Part shown: positions 12,474 to 26,535 of the stretch, piece by piece
Position numbering within the stretch: position 1 is the first letter of the stretch
Layout of the letters: each line of letters opens with the position of its first letter
Assembly (NCBI RefSeq): GCF_029784155.1
Contig: NC_073693.1
Location: 24,278,002-24,342,001 of the forward strand
Length of the DNA stretch: 64,000 bases
Reading direction: 5' to 3'
Source of the DNA: Uranotaenia lowii
Lineage: Eukaryota > Arthropoda > Insecta > Diptera > Culicidae
Notes under the pieces: model-generated
Told to the model about the DNA's origin: nothing
The model's input: the letters and a program-made list of their open reading frames with translations, nothing else
Database searches by the model: none
Position numbers and translations under genes: made by a program

Positions 12474-12973
12474 NNNNNNNNNNNNNNNNNNNNNNNNNNN
12501 NNNNNNNNNNNNNNNNNNNNNNNNNNNNNNNNNNNNNNNNNNNNNNNNNNNNNNNNNNNNNNNNNNNNNNNNNNNNNNNNNNNNNNNNNNNNNNNNNNNN
12601 NNNNNNNNNNNNNNNNNNNNNNNNNNNNNNNNNNNNNNNNNNNNNNNNNNNNNNNNNNNNNNNNNNNNNNNNNNNNNNNNNNNNNNNNNNNNNNNNNNNN
12701 NNNNNNNNNNNNNNNNNNNNNNNNNNNNNNNNNNNNNNNNNNNNNNNNNNNNNNNNNNNNNNNNNNNNNNNNNNNNNNNNNNNNNNNNNNNNNNNNNNNN
12801 NNNNNNNNNNNNNNNNNNNNNNNNNNNNNNNNNNNNNNNNNNNNNNNNNNNNNNNNNNNNNNNNNNNNNNNNNNNNNNNNNNNNNNNNNNNNNNNNNNNN
12901 NNNNNNNNNNNNNNNNNNNNNNNNNNNNNNNNNNNNNNNNNNNNNNNNNNNNNNNNNNNNNNNNNNNNNNNNN
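12474..12973. other. Scaffold gap, 500 N
   Basis: Exactly 500 N, which suggests a placeholder of unknown true length. The left side stops in a CAC/CAG-rich His/Gln repeat and the right side begins in a GC-rich inverted repeat, both hard to assemble. Confidence 0.98.
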
Positions 12974-12977
12974 CAGT

Positions 12978-13031
12978 GCGTCGCGTCAGCGTTTTAGTAC
13001 TCAACGACGGCGTTGACAGCTGACGCGACGC
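12978..13031. repeat. Short GC-rich inverted repeat beside the gap
   Basis: GCGTCGCGTCAGC at 12978-12990 is repeated exactly in reverse complement at 13019-13031, with a 28-bp loop. It is much richer in GC than its surroundings and may be one end of a MITE cut by the gap. Confidence 0.6.
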
Positions 13032-13056
13032 GACGTACGACGTGCTATTGTGCGGG

Positions 13057-13761
13057 CGCCTTAAGTATTGTAAATCTTTTAAAAGTTTTTATTGAGATTA
13101 TTCACAGTGTTTATCGATTTCATTTTTTTTTTAGAAGAAGCTTATAGTTTTAAGGATTATGAATTGAATTTCAAAATAATTTCCTTCTTCTCTCACAAAA
13201 AACTTTAATCTCTTTTGGAGACTATCCCACTTTTCAAGATGGATGATCTCCCTGTACAATGGTATATTTAAGTATTATTTAATTAAAAAATTTTTAAAAC
13301 ACTTCCGAACCTTGTTGAACCATGTTTAAGACTCATTTGGCATGTTTTCAATTGTACGTTTGCTTTTTTCGCTTTTTTAATTTAACTCTGTTTTTCTTAA
13401 ATGTTGAAAGTTACTTGGAGTTATCGAAAAGAAATCATCTCTGAACCGAAATAACCATTTAAATGTTATAGAAATGGTCTTATTTGAGTTCCATTAATTA
13501 TTTTGAAGAGTGATCAATGTTAAAATTCTTTGAAATCATTTGTTTGAACTCGCAGTACCAAACGGTTTTTTTTCAAAATTGGATGATAGAATTGAACACA
13601 TTGATGACCAAAAATAAATCAAAAAGTATAAATAAATTGGCCAATGAAATAGGATTGTATAAAACTAAAAACCTCAGATTGTATTATCTAATCAATTTTC
13701 TAATCCCCCATTTAGATTCCCCGGCGGCTATCAAAGCGTTGAAATTGCAGCCTTTAACATA
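13057..13761 (+). mobile_element. Repeat family A, copy 1, left part
   Basis: This matches 61168-61760 closely: both share TTTTAAAAGTTTTTATTGAG, GAAGAAGCTTATAGTTTTAAGG, CTTTTGGAGACTATCCC, GATGGATGATCTCCC and CCCCGGCGGCTATCAAAG. Copy 1 keeps about 160 bp (around 13475-13630) that copy 2 lacks. Homology stops at TAACATA, where a 2.9-kb insertion begins, and resumes at 16693. Its own 5' end is lost at or near the gap. Element class unknown; no coding capacity. Confidence 0.8.
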
Positions 13762-14589
13762 CATATACACACTATTAATTTTTTGGTGTAAATTTATGTC
13801 AAATTGGATGCACAAAAAAGAAGCATCACTTTTGACATAAAATTACACCAGAGAAAACAGAAACGCTTGAAGCCATAAATATGAAAACATCAACTTATTA
13901 GCATATTAGACCTAATATTACATTAACAATGATGTAAATTTAAATCAGATTTGATGCACAAAAGGGAACCATCGTTTTCATCATAAAATTAGATCGTCTT
14001 AGACACAAAATTGCGTCGTATAAGTTTTTTACGAAATGAGCTTTCGGAACACAAATATTAGAGGTATACATTTCTTTTAATTCAAATTCTTTTATTTTTA
14101 AAACAGCTTATCCACAAACAGACACGGTTAACATTTGTTTTTTTCTGGATAAGGATAAGGATATTTGCTTGATTTAATTTACCTTCTGTGAACCCGGTGA
14201 TTCTTGTCCAACGGTGGCTGCAAGGGCATGTGGTCCGGCATGTGGTAACATACCTTGACAATCGCTCTTTTCTTTGTTCTTTTTTCTGCATTCTTGGACA
14301 CCATTACGGATTCCTGGCCAGAACTGATCAGTGAAGATTTTTTCCGAACTCATTTAACTGCTGTGAACGTAGCTCTAACTGTCGCTGAATTGACACAAGT
14401 CAATATATCGTTTGACTTCGTAGTGCATTGTGAAATCTGGAATATTTAGGATATTAAAATTTTATCAAAACTTTTATACCGAAATTTGATAACACTTGGC
14501 TTCTCAACTCAAACTTAAATTATTTCAAGATCGTTATCATATTTATATTGCGAAAATAAAAAGAAGAATAAATAAATTGATCCCAGTCT

Positions 14590-15474
14590 ACTGCCCCTTT
14601 TCGCATATGAGTCCTATGTGTAAAAACTGTGAACCAAGAAAATCGCTAAGTTTAAAATTTTATCGCTAGTTTAAAATTTGTTTTCATGAAAACAATCGTA
14701 TGCATCATATCAATGAATCGGAAGAAAACCCCTTCAAAGAATACCTTTGTTTACTTTTGCTCTAATACTAACTAGTATTGACGGAGGAATTACAATAAAA
14801 TACTCATGTGAATCATATACGAATATTCTTAACCCTCGAGCAGAGATGATTCGCAAATGAGTCTCTTGTGCTAAAGTTATCAATGCTGGTGGCAAGTGGC
14901 AAATACTTTTTTGATATGTTTATCGTTTGTTTACCATGATTATAGATGTTAGATTTCGAAAGATTCTGATTCGAAACTGATTTTAAACGATGTTTTTTTA
15001 GTCGATGGGGATGTGTTTTCATGTGCGTGGATAGTTCCGACCAAAAGTTTGCTGGATTGCAAGACAAAGCAGAAAACATTTTTCTTGGTGATAAACGAAA
15101 ACAGTGATATTGATATTATGGTGTATATAGGAAAAAGTAATTAAAATAATTAAGTTATTTTTTGTTTTCAAAACAGCACTTCAAGTATCACCCACCGATC
15201 AAACATTGGATCGCCAAAATTATCCACGGAGGATCTATCATGACCTTTACTGTTTATTACATTTTCCTTCATTGTATGCTGTAGCTCTGAATTTTGGTCA
15301 AAGGACTCATATGCAAATATTTTTCACAAGGAACACACCAGGGATCATATTTTATTTTTTAATTTTACGAATAAACTTCGAACAAATGTCTGTTTTATAG
15401 GTAGTAATCGTTTTCTATCGATAACTCAAAAACGATGAAAATGCACATGGGACTCATATGCGAATAGGGGCAGT
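14590..15474. mobile_element. 885-bp MITE with ~25-bp terminal inverted repeats
   Basis: The left end ACTGCCCCTTTTCGCATATG and the right end, reverse complement ACTGCCCCTATTCGCATATG, match with one change over about 25 bp. Variants of the subterminal motif GACTCATATGCGAA recur inside (about 14845 and 15303). No target duplication could be read. No ORF of interest. It lies directly against the 3' edge of the ABCC fragment. Confidence 0.75.
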
Positions 15475-16310
<836 letters not shown>

Positions 16311-16692
16311 GGCAATTTGGACTGCGCGAGCACAAAACAAAACAACACTCGAATCAAAACAAAAAAACGACCGACCAAAATAAAACCACAATTTTGACGT
16401 TTCTTTTTGCGATGCCAGGCGGGTGCACTAGATTTTTTTCAATCGGTAATTTAAAGTTATTGGACACGTAATACCTACACGTCATTTGACGACAAATGTG
16501 AATGTAATAACCAAACTGGGTCTTTCAAACTTTACTGTTCGTGTGATTTTATGAATTGATGCTGTGTGAGTGTATGTGTTGTTTAAATTTAAAATGATGT
16601 AAAATTAAATCTTTCCAAGATTATGACACAAAAATTTTAGGTCTTCAAGCGTTTCTGTCACGTTTAAAATTATAAAATTTTTGGTGTGTATG

Positions 16693-17411
16693 TAACTCTG
16701 AATCTAATGATTTTTTCTTTCTCTATAAGGAATCCTAAAAAATTGAAAATGGTTGGTTAAAAGCTGGAGTTTATGAAAACCGGTTCATTAGTTTTTCAGC
16801 ATTCAGTCCAAATAGTTATTCAGCTGAAGAAGCCAATTCACTGTTGACTGTTCAGTTCACTGTATATCCTTGTAAACTCTTAAAGCCCCTCAGCGGGGCG
16901 GTAGGTAGCACATTGAAAATCACTACAATTTTAGTCAATATATTCTTTACAGGATACTTGTATTTTTCAATACAAAATGTAGGTTCATTATTGCATCCAA
17001 ATATCTCGTACCGGTACCACGAGTTTTGAACAGTAGACGGAAAAAACACCCGCCAAAATTTCACCTTTCAAATCTTTGATGCTCAGCAAGCTTTTATTTG
17101 CTTTCCAGTCCACGTGAACTCTTGATGGTTGTTTCTAATGCCCGGCCCATGGTGATGGTGAAAACAACCCCGCCAAAGGGAAAAAATGGGTTCTGAAAAA
17201 TGGGTGCCATGACTTTTGGTTTGTGGGAAAAATGAAAGTTCTATGGGAGGGTCCCTCTTCTCAGGTGGGAGAGGCTCGAAACTATTACCAAAACCTTCCC
17301 ATGGTCCAAACACATAACTGTACCAAATTTCAGGCTGATCGGTTAAGCAGTGTGGATTTGTATAAGGTGCATACAAACATATATAGTCCAACTCATCTTT
17401 ATATATTAGAT
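16693..17411 (+). mobile_element. Repeat family A, copy 1, right part
   Basis: Matches 61760-62486: TTTTTCTTTCTCTATAAG, GGTTGGTTAAAAGCTGGAG, AGCGGGGCGGTAGG, GTACCAAATTTCAGGCTGATC and GTGTGGATTTGTATAAGG, ending TCATCTTTATATATTAGAT. The T/A-rich simple tail is shared by both copies and by family B, and probably marks the element's 3' end. It lies in the presumed intron upstream of the Eip74EF ETS exon. Confidence 0.8.
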
Positions 17412-18590
17412 GTCATATTAACACCTTCATTTCCTCCATAGGAAGTTTTTCGATCAAATGAATAGTTTTTAAAATAAACACGTTTGTAACAGCCCGGATA
17501 CTAAATGATCATAGCCTTACTACTACTACTTGCGCGTATCAGATCCGAACACTTAGGAGTGCGTTCAGATGCTTTTTGTGAATTTTAATAAAATTTTTAG
17601 AAACGTCCCTGGAGAACTGGCAACAAAACACAGACTTCCAACAATCAAGTACTTCACTTTCCTTTGTCGGAAATCGAAAGTAATATTTAGTGCTGACGCT
17701 TTAATATTGAACTAAAGAACGAGAAATCAGATATTGTCCATTTCAATAAATTATTAGAAAAAGTTGCTGGTGTACAGGCAGCAAAACACGGATTTCCAAA
17801 AATCTAGTGCTTCCCTTTTCTTTGTCGTTGGTCAGTTCGGATGTCGGAAGTTTGACTTCCGAAGTAAAGTTTGGTGCGTGCGCACTAATAATTCCTCGAC
17901 TCGACAATCGAATTTCGAGAGGCTCTTGCTGCCATGCCTTTTATCTGTTTCTCGATCTGAAAGTTATTATTTTTATTCTTTTGGTTTTTTTTTCTTCGAA
18001 CAATATCTGATAAACAAACACGTGCTCAATCATTTACAATCGACGGACGCCCGAAATTGACGTCCATATGACAAAACAATGGAAAGAAGCTTCTATTTTT
18101 AGATTAATCAACCAATTTTATTGCACTTTTGTGTGCATTGATAGGTTTTTTTTTCGTGGCGGCGGCAGCCTCAAATGTCGATAACCGCATCGTCGGCGTT
18201 ATCAGCTCTGCTCAGGCACCGCTGAGTTATACAACAATGCATTTGTTGCAAAAACAGCTGTCCGCGCGGACCAGGAACTTTGCGCTGGGCAGCATTACAA
18301 TGGCTTAAATGATAACAACCCGGCAAAGTCTCTCGGGCCTCCCGGAAAGTATGGGGGGATACGTTTTTATTATTACTGGGATAGAGAGATTATGTGAACG
18401 TAGTACCTCCCCAACGGTTTGAACTGTTTACTACTTCCAAGTTCAATGTCGACAACGAATCGTCGTTGCCAGGGATGTTGAGCCGCCACTTGTTGATATT
18501 TACCATTATTATTACTATTATGCGTCCTCGCTTTTGCTCCTCTGGAATCGTAAAGTCTAATGTGAGTCTTTTTCTTCTCGCTTCCTACAG
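17412..18590 (+). other. Presumed intron upstream of the ETS exon
   Basis: Non-coding. It holds a diverged direct duplication: about 17597-17690 and 17755-17840 share TTAGAAA, GGCA(A/G)CAAAACAC, TTTCC-AA-AATC and CTTTGTCG. The 3' end is a good acceptor tract, TTTTTCTTCTCGCTTCCTACAG, immediately before the exon at 18591. Confidence 0.6.
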
Positions 18591-19282
18591 TTACGGATAA
18601 CTACCACTACCTGCACTCAATGAACGCGGCAGCCAACTATCCGTCGTCTCACTTCCCGAATCCGGCTGGACAGCGCAGTCAGTCCGGTGCTCCTCTGTCG
18701 AACGGAAGTAACGGACTTATGGGTCAGCATCATCTGCATCCGCATCATCCCCATCTGGGGGGTCAACATCCGGGAGCGCACGTCGGCAACGGAGCCGGTG
18801 GCCCACCTGGTCTGATGGGCAACGGTCTAGTCAACGGACTGCACCACCATCCGCAGAGCGTTTCCTCCAGCTGTCCGGATGATCTTTCGTACATGTTGGA
18901 GCTTGGATTCCCACCGAGAAAGCTGAAAAAACCCAAGAAACCGAAACTGGAGATGGGTGTAAAGCGAAAATCGCGGGAAGGATCGACCACCTACCTGTGG
19001 GAGTTCCTACTGAAGCTGCTGCAGGATCGCGAGTACTGTCCCCGGTTCATCAAATGGACCAACCGAGAGAAGGGTGTCTTTAAGCTGGTCGATTCGAAGG
19101 CCGTCTCCAAGCTGTGGGGCATGCACAAAAACAAGCCAGACATGAACTACGAAACGATGGGCCGAGCGCTGCGGTATTACTACCAACGCGGAATCCTGGC
19201 CAAGGTCGACGGCCAACGGCTGGTCTATCAGTTTGTCGATGTACCGAAAGATATTGTCGAAATTGATTGTTCAGGAACATAG
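18591..19282 (+). CDS. Eip74EF: Eip74EF / E74 terminal coding exon with ETS DNA-binding domain
   Basis: E74 is a nuclear ecdysone-induced transcription factor of the ETS family (ELF-like branch). The exon starts after acceptor CTTCCTACAG, supplies two bases to finish a split codon, then reads [11 protein letters not shown]. There follow a His/Gly/Asn-rich linker, a basic [18 protein letters not shown] stretch (likely nuclear localisation) and a full ETS domain at about 18985-19243. The domain contains [32 protein letters not shown], and the recognition helix [17 protein letters not shown] with the conserved arginines, then QRLVYQF. The frame stops at TAG (19280-19282) after [10 protein letters not shown], as expected for a C-terminal ETS domain. 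The exon gives 229 complete codons before the stop; the N-terminal transactivation exons are not on this contig. The best candidate for the preceding exon is at 12278-12473 on the other strand. Confidence 0.97.
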
Positions 19283-22200
19283 AAGTACGGGAGAAGGGCA
19301 ACATCGGATGGTCGCCTGTGCTAAATTTCAAAACAACCACAACAAAATACCATACATACACAAAAAAAAACACACACTAGTCCGGTTTCCAACTGTCCCC
19401 ACTTCGAGGGAAACACATCTCCCCCGGTGGCCGACAGAATGATCTAAAGCAAGATTAGGATGAAGTACCAGAAGGAAACGAATCAACCACAATTTTTACC
19501 TTCCATAAGAGCGCACTTCCTTCTGTGCTTTTCTGTTATTGTGTACAGAATCTACACAAAAAAAAAAGTGATGATCTTCCCTCGTCCCCCATCCCCAAAC
19601 ACATTTTTTCTATATATTAATTGATATTTATTTAATTTTTATCGATCGATGCTCCCTCACCTTGAAAAAAAAAGCGGGGAGCATTCGCCGTGTATCATAC
19701 TAGGTGGTTATGTTATATTTGTACAATTATTTCACTGTAAATTATAATTTATTTAGAAAGTTAACGTTAAAAAACAAAGGGAAAAAATCAATAAAATCAA
19801 AAAATCAGCATCAAACAAGTGAGGTACTAGATTTAGGACAAATACCGAGAGAAGTAAAAACAACAACACAAAAAGACAATAACAAAAAAAATATGTTCAC
19901 GTTTAAGCTTTTTCGCTTCTAAATATGGTTGAATTGTGCTAACGCGCGCGTCTTAGCTTTTTTCTCTTTTCCTTTAATTTTCGTTAGTAATTTTTCCCTC
20001 GTCTTACAAATTGTGAAGTGATAAAACTTTAGACCGTTAGTTTATTTTGTTAATTTTAATTCAAAACAAAAAGAAACGAGAATGGAAAAGTAGTACCCTC
20101 AAAACAAACACACAATAGAACCGGCAAGTGAGAGTTCGAATGATGCGAGAAAGATTGAAATCATCAATACAGAAGAGTGCAAATCGGAGTAGAAACGGAA
20201 CGAAAACTGATAGAAAAAAAAAACCTCGCGCTGCGGTACTAGAACGAACAAATACACGTCTCTAGTATCCGGGCCCAAGCGGGGGACGATTGTTTTGTTT
20301 TGTTTTTCCTGCCTTTAAACTAATCAGAGATGAAACGAAAACCTGTTAATTTTAACGGAAGTTTATCGAGAGCGAGTGAGCGAAAGATGAGCGGAATCGA
20401 ATAGTTTTAGGCATGCCTAAACCCCTTTACTTTTACAATCGTTTTTTTTTTATTTTGGAACTCAAGCGAAAGCACCACTACTATTACTACTTCTACTGCG
20501 AAAAGATGTAAATTTCCATGTAAATTTTTTTTTAACAACTAGTTCTAAGTTACCGCCTAAGTCAAGTTTAGCCCCTAAGTTGTGTATCTTTAGAAAAACA
20601 TGCAATCAGATGTAAAGTTATTGTAAAGTAAAAAAAAACAAAAACAACAAAATGTAGCGTCCTAAGTGCAAGTATTTTGTGTTAGAAAGGCTAAACTTCT
20701 TGCTAATCTATATGTTAACATTTTTTTCTCGGTATCCAGAAGAAAAACCAATCAATTCTGTTTTACTTTAGTTTTTAGTTTTTAATATTTCGCTACTTTT
20801 CCTTCGTACTCAGAATGTTACTATACGTATATTTTATCAATTTCCAATAATACTTCAGCGTAAAAAAACTCACTGCCCCAAAAACTATCGGCCGTCGTCG
20901 CTTGGCGGTTCTTTTTTTTAAACCGTATAAACCATAACTGTTTCTCGTTTTTAAGTTTTTCGATTCTAAGTCCAAGCAAAATACACACCATTCATTTTTT
21001 TTAGAAATCGATGATGCAAAGTGATAAACCGGAATCAAAAAGAGCTAAGGAAAGAAGCAGATTTATACTGGAACTGATGGCAAAAAGTTGATAAAAAAAA
21101 TTAAAGAACACTCATCCATTCGAGGAAAAAAAACAAACGAAAAAGGAACAATCAGCAGCAAAAGAGCAACTGACAAGAATTTTAAAAGAGAATAAAATGG
21201 TTTCTTTAGAATCTTGATCTCATTTATTTATTTTTACTGCGGAAAAATGAAGCGCGTGAAAACAGAATACATATAGATTTATACTATTTTTTTTTGTTTT
21301 GAAAAGCGAAAATACTTTAGGTTTCCTTTCCCACTGACACATGTGTACATAGGCTTGAAAAATTGCGTTTTTCATCGTTTTTTTTTTAATTTTAATTTGT
21401 TCAGTTTTTAGTTTGATTTCGTGTTTTTGAGATCCTTTTTCCTTCTTTTTTGTTTGAACAATCCGCAACAAATGTTAGAGAAAGAGTAACGAAAAAAGTG
21501 GGTAAAATTCTGAAGCCACCCGAGAAAAAAATCTTCCAAAAATGTAGTACTAGATTGACGGAAAATCGTAGAAAAACGAAGAAAAAAAACTTGTAAATTT
21601 ATATTATTAGCCAAAATTAAATATTAATCTCGATGCCTACCAAATCAAAAAATAAACCCTTCGACACTGCCAGAGTTGGTGAGAACATTTTATGAGTGAG
21701 AATTATTGCAGAATATCGGTGCGATCCATATAGATTAGCGAAAATTTACTCGATGTATTTAGCCAATGTTTCCGGTGCAAAATATGTATTTAAAAAACGA
21801 CATTCTAGTACTACGTTTCTTGGAACACTTTCGACAAACTCAAAAAACAGATTGTACCGACTTTGTTCGAGAAGCTCCTGTAAGCATTTTTCTATGCGCT
21901 TGAAACAAAAAAAAACCGAAACAAGTTAAAACCACCTGCCTGTTCCCTCTTTGGATTTGCACGGAAACCATGCTTCATATGCTACTAAAGAGATCATTCA
22001 AAAACAACTTAAGTGTACACACCTAACAGCAAGTCCCAATAAAATCTAGAAAAGCGACTTTACTTTTTCTAATAGTATGTGAGTTGTGTCGCAAGAATGT
22101 AACGACAACTTCAATAGAGATTCAAATAATTAAAGAAAAACATGTGCAATGAATCGACAGAGAAATAAACAAAGAAATAATAACTAACACAAACAGACGT

Positions 22201-22700
22201 GGAAAATGTTTCTGGACAAACAATTTCGAACGACACAGGTCCACTTAAAGTAGAGAATCAAAAAAGGAAGAATGAAGTTGGCCAACTTGGTACTAGATTC
22301 AGATAACAAATATCAGTAGTATTGAAAAAAAAAACTTTCCATCGAATTCTAGCACAAAGAGGCTCTTCCTGTGCGCTGCCGTGCTCGTACTCGTGGTGAG
22401 AATCAATGCAAAATGTAAAAAACATTCAAGTTTATGCCAAAACAGTACAGAAAACAAAAGCATTACGAGCGCATCCAAACGAGCGAAAACAAAAACAAAA
22501 CAGCAAAGATGTGAGACAAGAAGAAAAATAAACAAAATAACACACACACTACTCTATCAAAAAAGCAAAAAAAAAATCAAGAAAGGATGAAAAGGAAATC
22601 ATTTGTTATGTGTATATTGATTATACTTTAAATGTTGCAAATTTTATACATAAAGATTATAAGCTAGAAAAAAAAGAAAATAAAAATTATATAATTTAAT
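19283..22700 (+). other. Probable long 3' UTR of Eip74EF
   Basis: A-rich sequence directly after the stop codon, low in repeats, with many A runs and CAAAACAAAAAC-like strings. Possible polyadenylation hexamers AATAAA occur near 19789, 21190, 21650, 22038 and 22677; which is used cannot be told. No further ORF of note. E74 transcripts in Drosophila have long 3' UTRs, so a multi-kilobase trailer is plausible. Confidence 0.5.
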
Positions 22701-23386
22701 TTAAAAAAAATCCCGTTATTGTTTATTTTTATTTCGACACCTAAATTTTCTCCAAATCCCTCCCTTAGTTCGCCACCCTTTTGTTGTTTTTCTTCACATT
22801 GCGTTTGTTTCGTTTGAGGGGACAACTTCTTGCGTTTGATTTTCCCCACCCATCGTTTGCAGTTCAGCAGCAGCAGATCGAAGCGTTTTTGTTGCGTGTC
22901 CCCGCTAAATTAACAAAACTTATCGTTTTTTTCTAAAGAAAAATGTACACCTCAACTCACCACGAAAAACTCAACATTACATACCTCGAGGCGTTTAAAA
23001 CGCGAAGCATAATTGCTAGGCGCATTACTTGGCACAGAAAACGATAGAAGAGCGTTGGTGGAAAACGATATTTTTATTGAAAGGAAAACTGTTATTCTCG
23101 ATGGTTAGGAAAAATCATAGAAACATTACGTTACAAACTTCATTTTAGAAGAAAATAACAGTAAATTAATTTAAAAAAATATATGTATCAATACCAGTTC
23201 AGTAAGGTAAAGAAATGTGATTTTTAGTTGAAATTATCATCTATATAAACAAGGTGAAGATCAAAAATTATAACAAAAAATCCTTGAATTTAGGATAACC
23301 ATTAATAAAAAAAAAGCTTCCGAACTTTAAAACCTGACATCTTCCGAATATACAAAAAAACGTGTTGCATTTGTAGAAGAAAAGAC
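22701..23386. other. Non-coding spacer
   Basis: No gene, repeat or RNA recognised. Composition shifts from the A-rich trailer to mixed AT sequence. A run near 22868 contains CAGCAGCAGCAG. Confidence 0.4.
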
Positions 23387-26300
23387 TATCTGAAATCTGA
23401 AATCTGAAATCTGAATCTTAATTTCGAATCTTATGTCTGAATTTTAAAACTGAATCTCAAATCTGAGCCTAAGCTCGGAAATCTGAATGTAAAATATTTT
23501 GGTTTTCGGTCTTTTGTTTAAACAATGCCCCATTTTTTTAGAAATCTTATTCTAAACGATTCCTAAGATATTGTCTAAAAAATAACTACGGAAATGATTA
23601 CCTAGAATAAGATTTGGGAAAAAATTAAAATCAAAAATCTGAATGAAAAAAAAACAGAATATTCAGATTTCAAATCCAAAATTAGGATGTAAATTTCAGA
23701 TTTACAATTCAAATTGAGATTTCAGAATCGAAATATACATTTGGAATACAGAAACTGAACAAAGATTCAGAATTCATATCCAGTAACCAGATTATGAGTT
23801 CAGATTTTCAATTCTTACTTTGATGCTGAGAGATGAGACATAACATAGATTGTGATATTTGATTTTTAAGAATAACGAATCTGAAAAGAATCTGAAATTC
23901 GAAATCCTAATATAAAAAGATAAATCCAAACCAGAAATCTAAATCTGAAATTCGAATCTGAAATCTGAATCTGAAATCTGAATCTGAATCTGAAATCCGA
24001 ATCTGAAATCTGAATCTGAAATATGAATCTAAAATCTGAATCTGAAATCTGAATCTGAAATCTGAATCTGAAATCTGAATCTGAAATCTGAATCTGAAAT
24101 CTGAATCTGAAATCTGAATCTGAATCTGAACTCTGAATCTGAACTCTGAATCTGAAATCTGAATCTGAAATCTGAATCTGAAATCTGAAATCTGAAATCT
24201 GAATCTGAAATCTGAATCTGAAATCTGAATCTGAATCTGAAATCTGAATCTGAAATCTGAATCTGAAATCTGAATCTGAATCTGAAATCTGAATCTGAAT
24301 CTGAAATCTGAATCTGAAATCTAAATCTGAAATCTGAATCTGAAATCCGAATCTGAAATTTGATTCTGAAATAAGAATCTGAATCTGAATCTGAAATCTG
24401 AACCTGAAATCTGAATCTGAAATCTGAATCTGAAATCTGAATCTGAAATCTGAATCTGAAATCTGAATCTGAAATCTGAATCTGAAATCTGAATCTGAAA
24501 TCTGAATCTGAAATCTGAATCTGAAATCTGAATCTGAAATCTGAATCTGAAATCTGAATCTGAAATCTGAATCTGAAATCCGAATCTGAAATCTGAATCT
24601 GAAATCTGAATTTGGAATCTGAATCTGAAATCTGAAATCTGAATCCGAAATCTGAATCTGAAATCTGAATCTGAATCTGAAATCTGAATCTGAAATCTGA
24701 ATCTGAAATCTGAATCTGAAATCTGAAACCTGAATCTGAAATCTGAATCTGAAATCTGATTCCGAAATCTGAATCTGAATCTGAGTCTGAAATCTGAATC
24801 TGAAATCTGAATCTGAAATCTGAATCTGAAATCTGAATCTGAAATCTGAAATCTGAATCTGAAATCTGAATCTGAAATCTGAATCTGAAATCTGAATCTG
24901 AAATCTGAATCTGAAATCTGAATCTGAAATCTGAATCTGAAATCTGAATCTGAAATCTGAATCTGAAATCTGAATCTGAAATCTGAATCTGAAATCTGAA
25001 TCTGAAATCTGAATCTGAAATCTGAATCTGAAATCTGAATCTGAAATCTGAATCTGAAATCTGAATCTGAAATCTGAATCTGAAATCTGAATCTGAAATC
25101 TGAATCTGAAATCTGAATCTGAAATCTGAATCTGAAATCTGAAATCTGAATCTGAAATTTGAATCTGAAATCTGAATCTGAAATCTGAATCTGAAATCTG
25201 AATCTGAAATCTGAATCTGAAATCTGAATCTGAAATCTGAATCTGAAATCTGAATCTGAAATCTGAATCTGAAATCTGAATCTGAAATCTGAATCTGAAA
25301 TCTGATTCTGAAATCTGAATCTGAAATCTGAATCTGAAATCTGATTCTGAAATCTGTATCTGAAATCTGAATCTGAAATCTGAATCTGAAATCTGAATCT
25401 GAAATCTGAATCTGAAATCTGAATCTGAAATCTGAAATCTGAATCTGAAATCTGAATCTGAAATCTGAAACTGAAATCTGAATCTGAAATCTGAATCTGA
25501 AATCTGAATCTGAAATCTGAATCTGAATCTGAAATCTAAATCTGAATCTAAAATCTGAATCTGAATCTGGAATCTGAAATCTGAAATCTTAATCTCAAAT
25601 TTGAATGTGAAATTTAAATCTGAAACCTGAATCTGAAATCTGAATCTGAAATCTGAATCTGAAATCTGATTCCGAAATCTGAATCTGAATCTGAAATCTG
25701 AGTCTGAAATCTGAATCTGAAATCTGAATCTGAAATCTGAATCTGAAATCTGAATCTGAAATCTGAATCTGAAATCTGAATCTGAAATCTGAATCTGAAA
25801 TCTGAATCTGAAATCTGAATCTGAAATCTGAATCTGAAATCTGAATCTGAAATCTGAATCTGAAATCTGAATCTGAAATCTGAATCTGAAATCTGAATCT
25901 GAAATCTGAATCTGAAATCTGAATCTGAAATCTGAATCTGAAATCTGAATCTGAAATCTGAATCTGAAATCTGAATCTGAAATCTGAATCTGAAATCTGA
26001 ATCTGAAATCTGAATCTGAAATCTGAATCTGAAATCTGAATCTGAAATCTGAATCTGAAATCTGAATCTGAAATCTGAATCTGAAATCTGAAATCTGAAT
26101 CTGAAATCTGAATCTGAAATCTGAATCTGAAATCTGAATCTGAAATCTGAATCTGAAATCTGAATCTGAAATCTGAATCTGAAATCTGAATCTGAAATCT
26201 GAATCTGAAATCTGAATCTGAATCTGAATCTGAAATCTGAATCTGAAATCTGAATCTGAAATCTGAATCTGAAATCTGAATCTGAAATCTGAATCTGAAA

Positions 26301-26482
26301 TCTGAATCTGAATCTGAAATCTGAATCTGAAATCTGAATCTGAAATCTGAATCTGAAATCTGAAATCTGAATCTGAAATCTGAATCTGAAATCTGAAATC
26401 GGAATCTGAATCTGAAATCTGAATCTGAAATCTGAATCTGAAATCTGAATCTTAATTCTCAATTGCAATTCTGAATCTGAAA
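23387..26482. repeat. 13-bp satellite array (AATCTGAATCTGA type), ~3.1 kb
   Basis: A short leader of ATCTGAA units at 23387-23480 is followed by about 450 bp of non-array or diverged sequence. The main array then runs from about 23936 to 26460. The unit alternates a 6-mer and a 7-mer (GAATCT, GAAATCT), giving a 13-bp period. Scattered units drop or gain one A or six bases. Homogeneity is highest at about 24820-25130 and 25730-26340. A minus-strand frame across 25614-26468 stays open only because 13 bp times 3 reads the same residues (SDFRFRFQIQ); it is not a gene. Confidence 0.97.
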
Positions 26483-26535
26483 TCAGAATGTAAAATATTT
26501 TGGCTTTCGGTCTTTTGCTTTAACAATTCTTTTTA

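Noticed and set aside
25614..26468. 284-codon open frame on the minus strand
   Set aside because: Pure 13-bp satellite; the frame is open only because the unit contains no stop in that reading. Repetitive SDFRFRFQIQ translation, no gene context.
23387..26482. CRISPR-like direct repeats
   Set aside because: Contiguous 13-bp tandem units without spacers, in a eukaryotic genome.
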